NCBI RefSeq assembly: GCF_017114865.1 | Contig: NZ_JADEYH010000002.1 | Location: 310,001 to 374,000, forward strand | Direction of reading: 5' to 3' | Length of the DNA stretch: 64,000 bases | Source: Streptomyces verrucosisporus | GTDB taxonomy: Bacteria > Actinomycetota > Actinomycetes > Streptomycetales > Streptomycetaceae | Shown here: piece after piece, positions 59,887 through 64,000 of the stretch | Position numbering within the stretch: the first letter of the stretch is position 1 | Layout: each line of letters starts with the position of its first letter | Made by a program: the position numbers and the translations under genes | Notes under the pieces: model-generated | What the model saw: only the letters and a program-made list of their open reading frames with translations | Told to the model about the DNA's origin: nothing | The model's database searches: none

Positions 59887-60020
59887 TCAGCAAAGACAGG
59901 TAGCGGGCCGTGCCCGGCGCGGTCCGCTACCCGGCTGTTCCGCATCCGCTACCGCTACCCGCATCCGCTACCGCAGACAGGCTCTTGACCTGCGCAGGAG
60001 CGGAGGTAGCGGAGGTAGCG
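59821..60020. repeat. Iteron-like CGCTAC repeats, candidate origin
   Basis: Ten copies of CGCTAC occur in 200 bp: 59821, 59849, 59858, 59925, 59947, 59953 and 59966 direct; 59900, 60006 and 60015 inverted. They span the end of the DUF3631 gene and the intergenic gap before xis, with larger composites such as CATCCGCTACCGCTACCC. Such clusters next to replication genes are typical of origins. Confidence 0.6.
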
Positions 60021-60069
60021 CCCCTCAGAGACAGCATCCACCCGCCCTCTGCGGAGGAGGCATGCCCGC

Positions 60070-60267
60070 ATGAGCACAGCATTGCCCCCGACCCATCAAG
60101 CGCTCACGGTCCCCGAGGTCATGGCGGCGCTCCGGATGAGCCGCTTCAAGGTCTACGACCTCATCCGCTCACGACAGCTCAAAAGCATCAAGGTCGGCCG
60201 GTGCCGCCGCGTACCCGCCGAAGCGCTCCGCGCCTTCATTGAGCATCAGTTGGAGGAAACCGCCTGA
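60070..60267 (+). CDS. xis: Excisionase (Xis-like helix-turn-helix)
   Basis: A 65-aa MerR/excisionase-type winged helix: 'LTVPEVMAALRMSRFKVYDLIRSRQLKSIKVGRCRRVPAEALRAFIE'. It overlaps the integrase start (TGATGG), the usual xis-int arrangement of pSAM2-like elements. It directs Int to excise the element. Confidence 0.9.
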   Translation: MSTALPPTHQALTVPEVMAALRMSRFKVYDLIRSRQLKSIKVGRCRRVPAEALRAFIEHQLEETA

Positions 60268-61412
60268 TGGCACGCAAGAGAAACCCGAATGGTGCTGGCA
60301 GCATCTGGCTGCGTAAGGACGGGCGTTATGAAGCGCGTGTCTATGTTCCGCAGCCTGACGGCACCCGTAAGCGCAAGACGGTCTACGGCAGCACGTGGGA
60401 GGAATGCGACACCAAGCGGCAGGAGTTGGTGCGGCGTGACCGTCAGGGCATCCCGACACCGACCCGCTCTGCCAAGCTCTCCGAGTGGCTGCCGTACTGG
60501 CTGCAGCACTACGTCCAGCCGCGCCGGAAGCTCAGCACGTACGACAAGTACGAAGCCCACGTGCGGCTGTACCTGGTGCCCATGCTCGGTACCAAGCGGC
60601 TGGAGACTCTGAGCGTCGCCGACGTGCGCCGCTTCATCACCCGAGTGCAGAACACTCACACAGCAGCGACCGCCAAGGAAGCACATCGGGTCCTGCGCAC
60701 CGCGCTCACAGCAGCCGTGCGCGAGGAACTGATCACGCGGAACGTCGCGGCGCTGGTGGAGCCGCCGCGTGTCAAGCAGCGGGAAATCCGCCCGTGGTCG
60801 TTGGAGGAAACGCTGACGTTCCTGGAGGCCGCGCGCCGAGACCCGCTGTACGCAGCCTTCGTGCTGGCCGTCGCCATGGGTCTGCGGCGGGGGGAGATCG
60901 TCGGTCTGCGTTGGGCTGATGTGGACCTGGACAAGCGGGTTCTGTACGTGCGACAGCAGACGCAGCGGCGGCGCGGGCAGTTGTACGACGACGACCCCAA
61001 GAGCCGCCGTCGGCGCGTGGTCCCGATGCCCGCGTTGTGCATCGCGCCGCTTCGCTGGCACCGGCTCCGGCAGCGGGAGGCGTTCGCGCGCACCGGCGTC
61101 GCGTGGTCCGAGAACGGCTACGTGTTCGCCACGCGAAACGGTCGGCCGGTGGAGCCGCGGAACGTCTACCGGTCGTTCACGCGCGTGACCGCTGATGCGG
61201 GGGTGCGGGTGGTCCGGTTGCACGATGCCCGGCACGGCTGCGCCACGCTCCTGACGGCGGCCGGCGTCGCGCCGCGCGTCATCATGGAGATCCTCGGCCA
61301 CAGCCAGATCAGCATCACGATGGACGTGTACACGCACGTCGTGCACGACACTCAACGGGAGGCGATCAGCCACATGGACCGCCTGCTCAGGCGACGCCGA
61401 CCGGCCGCCTGA
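60267..61412 (+). CDS. int: Tyrosine recombinase integrase
   Basis: A 381-aa site-specific recombinase. The N-terminal arm-binding domain ('GSIWLRKDGRYEARVYVPQPDGTRKRKTVYGS') and SAM-like core-binding domain (about 65-150) precede the catalytic domain with Arg in 'GLRRGEIVGLRWADV', HxxR in 'RLHDARHGCATLL', 'ILGHSQ' and the nucleophile Tyr in 'TMDVYTHV'. It acts on the 44-bp att repeats; attR lies 70 bp downstream. Confidence 0.95.
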   Translation: MARKRNPNGAGSIWLRKDGRYEARVYVPQPDGTRKRKTVYGSTWEECDTKRQELVRRDRQGIPTPTRSAKLSEWLPYWLQHYVQPRRKLSTYDKYEAHVRLYLVPMLGTKRLETLSVADVRRFITRVQNTHTAATAKEAHRVLRTALTAAVREELITRNVAALVEPPRVKQREIRPWSLEETLTFLEAARRDPLYAAFVLAVAMGLRRGEIVGLRWADVDLDKRVLYVRQQTQRRRGQLYDDDPKSRRRRVVPMPALCIAPLRWHRLRQREAFARTGVAWSENGYVFATRNGRPVEPRNVYRSFTRVTADAGVRVVRLHDARHGCATLLTAAGVAPRVIMEILGHSQISITMDVYTHVVHDTQREAISHMDRLLRRRRPAA

Positions 61413-61441
61413 GAGGCGACTGCCGTCAAACGGTGCCGTCA

Positions 61442-61475
61442 AAACGGCCCGGACCATGATCGGTCCGGGTCGTTT
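61442..61475. terminator. Terminator between int and tRNA-Arg
   Basis: A 14-bp stem with one wobble (AAACGGCCCGGACC), loop ATGATC, with A-rich and T-rich outer ends, so it can stop both int (+) and the tRNA (-) transcripts. Confidence 0.78.
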
Positions 61476-61482
61476 CGCCTGG

Positions 61483-61555
61483 TGCCCCCGGCAGGATTCG
61501 AACCTGCGACACCCGCTTTAGGAGAGCGGTGCTCTATCCCCTGAGCTACGAAGGC
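61483..61555 (-). tRNA. tRNA-Arg (anticodon CCU)
   Basis: Minus strand, 73 nt plus an encoded CCA (to 61480). The acceptor GCCTTCG pairs with CGGGGGC through two G-T wobbles. The anticodon stem CCGCT/AGCGG holds the loop CTCCTAA, and the T arm contains GGTTCGAATCC. The 3' part (61482-61525) is the attachment site of the AICE; the element restores an intact tRNA on integration. It decodes the rare AGG codon. Confidence 0.95.
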
Positions 61556-61611
61556 GTGACGCAGGACAGGTTAGCGGATGAGTGCGGGGCGTGCCGAACG
61601 TGCCGGGCGGG

Positions 61612-63471
61612 TCAGTACGTCAGGCCGTGCCCGAAGGGGTAGAGGGTGCCGGTGGAGCCGGCGTCCGGGACGGCGACCGGGAGGCGGCCGGCGGGGGAGA
61701 GGTCGCCGTAGACGGTGCGGACGGCGGCCCGGAGGGAGGGAGCACCGTAGGAGTAGGTGGCCAGGTAGGCGGGGACACCGGGGAAGCGGCGGATGTCGTA
61801 CGGGTTGCGGACGGCGACGGCGACGACGGGTGTGCCGGTGCCCATCAGTGCCTGTACCAGCCTCGCCTGGGCGGCGCCCTTCTCCGAGCCCGCCGCGGCC
61901 GCGTTGACCGAGACGATCACCAGGCCGTGGCCCGCCGCCGCGTCGGCCGCCGCGGTGACGCGGTCCGCGGAGGGGATCGCGCCCGTCTCCAGGACGGTGG
62001 CGCTCTGGCCGGGCCGCTCGGCGACGGCGTCGGCGAGGGCCCGGGTGCTGCCCACCCCCCAGCCGGTGACAAGGACGGAGCGGGCGCCGGAGGACAGGGG
62101 CAGGAGGGAGCCCTCGTTCCTGACCAGGGTGACGGTGCGGTCGGTGATGGCCTGGGCGTCGACCCTGTGGCGTTCGGCGCCGACGGTGCGCACGGCGTGC
62201 CGCTCGTCCACGTACGGGTGCCGGAAGAGCTCCCGGCGGAGCTTGTGCGCCAGGATGCGCTCCACCGAGGCGTCCAGACGGGAGACGGGGACCCGCCCGC
62301 CGCGTACGGCCTCCAGGACGGCGTCGTAGGCGGTGTCGAGCTCCGGTGCCAGGACGAGCTGGTCGCAGCCGGCCGCGAGGGCCCGGACCGGTGCCACGTC
62401 CGGCGGGAACTGGCCCGAGGCGCCCTGCATGTCCAGGGCGTCGGTGACGATCAGGCCCTCGAAGCCCAGCTCCTCGCGCAGCAGCCCGGTGACGATCGGC
62501 TGCGACATGGTGGCCGGGACGCCCGACGGGTCCAGGGCCGGGACGACGATGTGGGCCGTCATGATCGTGTCGACACCGCGTGCGATGGCGGCCCGGAAGG
62601 GCGGCAGGTCGATGTTCTCCAGTTCCTCGCGGGTGTGGTCGATCCGCGGGAGGCCGGTGTGGCTGTCGGTGTCGGTGTCGCCGTGCCCGGGGAAGTGCTT
62701 GGCGGCGGAAGCGACCCGGCCGCGGTGGTAGCCGCGCACGGAGGCGTCGACGAGGGAGGCGCACAGGGCGGGGTCGGAGCCGAAGGAGCGGACGCCGATG
62801 ACCGGGTTCTCGGGGTTGACGTTGACGTCGGCGACGGGAGCGTAGTTCTGGTTGACGCCCACCGCCGCCAGCTCCCGGCCGATGATCTCGGCCGAGCGCC
62901 GGGTGTCGGAGGCGGACCGGCCCGCCGCCAGCGCCATGTTTCCGGGCAGGAGGGTGGCGGGGTCGGTGAGGCGGTAGACGACGCTGCCGCCCTCCTGGTC
63001 GACGGAGACCAGCAGCGGCACGCGGGCGCCGGCGCTGCGCGCGGCGCGCTGGAGGCCGTTGGACAGACGGGCGGTCTGGAGCGGGTCGCGGACGTTGTCG
63101 GGGCCGCGGCGGGCGTCGAAGTAGATGACTCCGCCCGGCCGGTACTTGGCGATCACCTCGGCGGGGGTGTCCACGCCGTACAGAGTGCGGTTGCCCGCGG
63201 ACGCGGTGTCGGCGGCCTGTCCGTAGACCTCGACGACGAAGAGTTGCCCGACCTTGTCCTCCAGGGACATGCGGCGCACCAGGGCCCGGGCCCTGGTGCG
63301 CGCGTGGTCGCCGCCGGAGGCGGCGGCCTGCCCGGTGTCCGGTCCGGCGGCCTGTCCGGTGCCTGCGTTCGCCGGGGAGGAGAGGGCGGCGGAGGCGGTC
63401 AGCGCCGCGGTGACACCGAACAGGCCGGTGGCGAGGGCTTGTCTGCGGCTGGGAGTCGCGGGCTGCTGCAT
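61612..63471 (-). CDS. Secreted glycoside hydrolase family 3 (N-acetylglucosaminidase/NagZ-like)
   Basis: A 619-aa protein with a twin-arginine-like signal (SRRQALATGLFGVTAAL) cleaved near ANAG. The catalytic TIM barrel (about 60-380) has the GH3 N-acetylglucosaminidase signature KHFPGHGDTDTDSH (258-271) and a nucleophile Asp in 'IVTDALDM' (D344). A C-terminal alpha/beta domain (about 430-619) ends in 'PFGHGLTY'. Substrates are probably chitin- or peptidoglycan-derived sugars. ATG at 63471, preceded by GAGGAGAGACCCG. Confidence 0.9.
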   Translation of the reverse strand: MQQPATPSRRQALATGLFGVTAALTASAALSSPANAGTGQAAGPDTGQAAASGGDHARTRARALVRRMSLEDKVGQLFVVEVYGQAADTASAGNRTLYGVDTPAEVIAKYRPGGVIYFDARRGPDNVRDPLQTARLSNGLQRAARSAGARVPLLVSVDQEGGSVVYRLTDPATLLPGNMALAAGRSASDTRRSAEIIGRELAAVGVNQNYAPVADVNVNPENPVIGVRSFGSDPALCASLVDASVRGYHRGRVASAAKHFPGHGDTDTDSHTGLPRIDHTREELENIDLPPFRAAIARGVDTIMTAHIVVPALDPSGVPATMSQPIVTGLLREELGFEGLIVTDALDMQGASGQFPPDVAPVRALAAGCDQLVLAPELDTAYDAVLEAVRGGRVPVSRLDASVERILAHKLRRELFRHPYVDERHAVRTVGAERHRVDAQAITDRTVTLVRNEGSLLPLSSGARSVLVTGWGVGSTRALADAVAERPGQSATVLETGAIPSADRVTAAADAAAGHGLVIVSVNAAAAGSEKGAAQARLVQALMGTGTPVVAVAVRNPYDIRRFPGVPAYLATYSYGAPSLRAAVRTVYGDLSPAGRLPVAVPDAGSTGTLYPFGHGLTY

Positions 63472-63864
63472 CGGGTCTCTCCTCACATGGGCGGACGGAG
63501 CGGGTGGGGCCGGTGGTGCGCGTGCGGAGGGGACGGCATGTGGGGGTGGGCGCCGGAGCCGTGGCGGCCACATCGTTCCAGCGAGTCGGGCTTGCGGCCA
63601 GAGGGGTGCGGGACTGTCAGTGGTCGGGCCATTGGCGGGCCGCGGACATGAGGCGCGGAAGGAGAGGGCGGCTTCGGGGAGACGGTTCGGGAGGGTCCAC
63701 CGGGATTGTGCGGCGGTGGCCGGTGCCGGGTGCGACGACGCGCGGCGGGGTCGCGGCACGGTGGTCCCGGAGGGTGACGGGAGGAGGCGTCCGGCGGGTG
63801 CCGTGGGCGGGTGGCGCCGTGCGCAGTACCCCGGACACCGGCCGTGCCCCGGACACCGCGAGCC
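63472..63864. other. Intergenic, 393 bp
   Basis: Between two minus-strand genes. It should hold the GH3 promoter, but I see no clear -10/-35, hairpin or repeat beyond short CCGGACACCG duplications near 63830-63855. Confidence 0.4.
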
Positions 63865-64000
63865 TCAGGGGTTCAGCGGCCTCTCGTACCAGGCCACGTC
63901 CCAGTACCGGCCGAACTTCCGGCCGACCTCGCCGTAGGTGCCGATGTGGCGGAAGCCGAAGCGGGCGTGGAGACGTACGGAGGCCTCGTTGGGCTGGGCG
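63865..64000 (-). CDS. GNAT-family N-acetyltransferase, 3' end only
   Basis: The last 44 codons of a gene cut by the window edge. 'QPNEASVRLHARFGFRHIGTYGEVGRKFGRYWDVAWYERPL' is the C-terminal motif of phosphinothricin/methionine sulfoximine acetyltransferase-type GNAT enzymes. Substrate not determinable from the fragment. Confidence 0.82.
   Translation of the reverse strand, partial: AQPNEASVRLHARFGFRHIGTYGEVGRKFGRYWDVAWYERPLNP

Larger units (their letters stand above)
49370..61525. mobile_element. Actinomycete integrative and conjugative element (AICE), about 12.1 kb
   Basis: Bounded by 44-bp direct repeats, the right one inside tRNA-Arg(CCU). Gene order is methyltransferase (minus), GntR regulator, small transfer genes, FtsK/TraB translocase, primase-polymerase, DUF3631 ATPase, Xis and Int, matching pSAM2-type elements with a Prim-Pol (RepPP) replication module. 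Every core gene is intact. Such elements excise, replicate, and transfer double-stranded DNA between mycelia through TraB. Operators, a candidate clt and a candidate origin are also visible. Confidence 0.9.

Overview
The window is chromosomal DNA of a Streptomyces-type actinomycete. It is uniformly very GC-rich, GTG starts and overlapping ATGA/GTGA gene junctions are common, and the gene content is typical: AfsK/AfsR-like regulators, FbiC (cofactor F420), Scr1/DUF397 regulators, a fused UreAB, and a Streptomyces integrative conjugative element.

Layout. (1) 0-21 kb is conserved core. It holds a VOC protein, a Ser/Thr kinase with a PQQ-type beta-propeller (AfsK), a small AfsS-like repeat peptide and the SARP regulator AfsR. 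Between afsK and afsS on the afsS strand lies a second, secreted peptide with the same (D/E)NHV repeat. A PHP-domain hydrolase, fbiC, an ADP-ribosylglycohydrolase, a Scr1-type HTH/DUF397 pair, a GPP34 protein, a D-Ala-D-Ala carboxypeptidase, a BrkB-family membrane protein and two small envelope proteins follow. (2) 21.5-37.2 kb is a phage-tail module without any capsid, portal or terminase gene. It has a repressor with an operator array, a tail terminator, a tube protein, G/GT chaperones with a -1 slippery site, two short tape-measure paralogues, distal tail and baseplate proteins, a fibre, an amidase and two holin-like proteins. It looks like a non-contractile (F-type) tailocin or a domesticated tail. 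A separately transcribed 2 kb insert splits it between the chaperones and the tape measures. (3) 37.4-41.2 kb holds an FAD oxidoreductase, a secreted lipase and two interrupted genes (one frameshift, one in-frame TGA). (4) 41.2-49.4 kb is an accretion zone. It contains a urease operon (ureAB-C-F-G-D, minus strand), a decayed TNT toxin and partner, decayed mobile-element genes and a VapBC-like pair, punctuated by copies of a tRNA-Arg 3' end. (5) 49.4-61.5 kb is an apparently intact actinomycete integrative and conjugative element (AICE). It is bounded by a 44-bp att repeat and runs from a GntR regulator with operators through a transfer operon, an FtsK-like TraB and a primase-polymerase/DUF3631 replication pair to Xis, Int and the tRNA-Arg(CCU) target. 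(6) 61.6-64 kb is core again: a secreted GH3 enzyme and the 3' end of a GNAT acetyltransferase.

How the parts work together. AfsK phosphorylating AfsR, which activates afsS, is the established antibiotic-control cascade. The added secreted NHV-repeat peptide is the most intriguing addition. The tail module keeps everything needed to build, release and target a short flexible tail, but nothing for packaging DNA. The AICE and its relics show repeated use of one tRNA-Arg site, which has built up a layered island.

Coordinates, motifs and repeats were read by eye. Family names come from recognition, not database searches.
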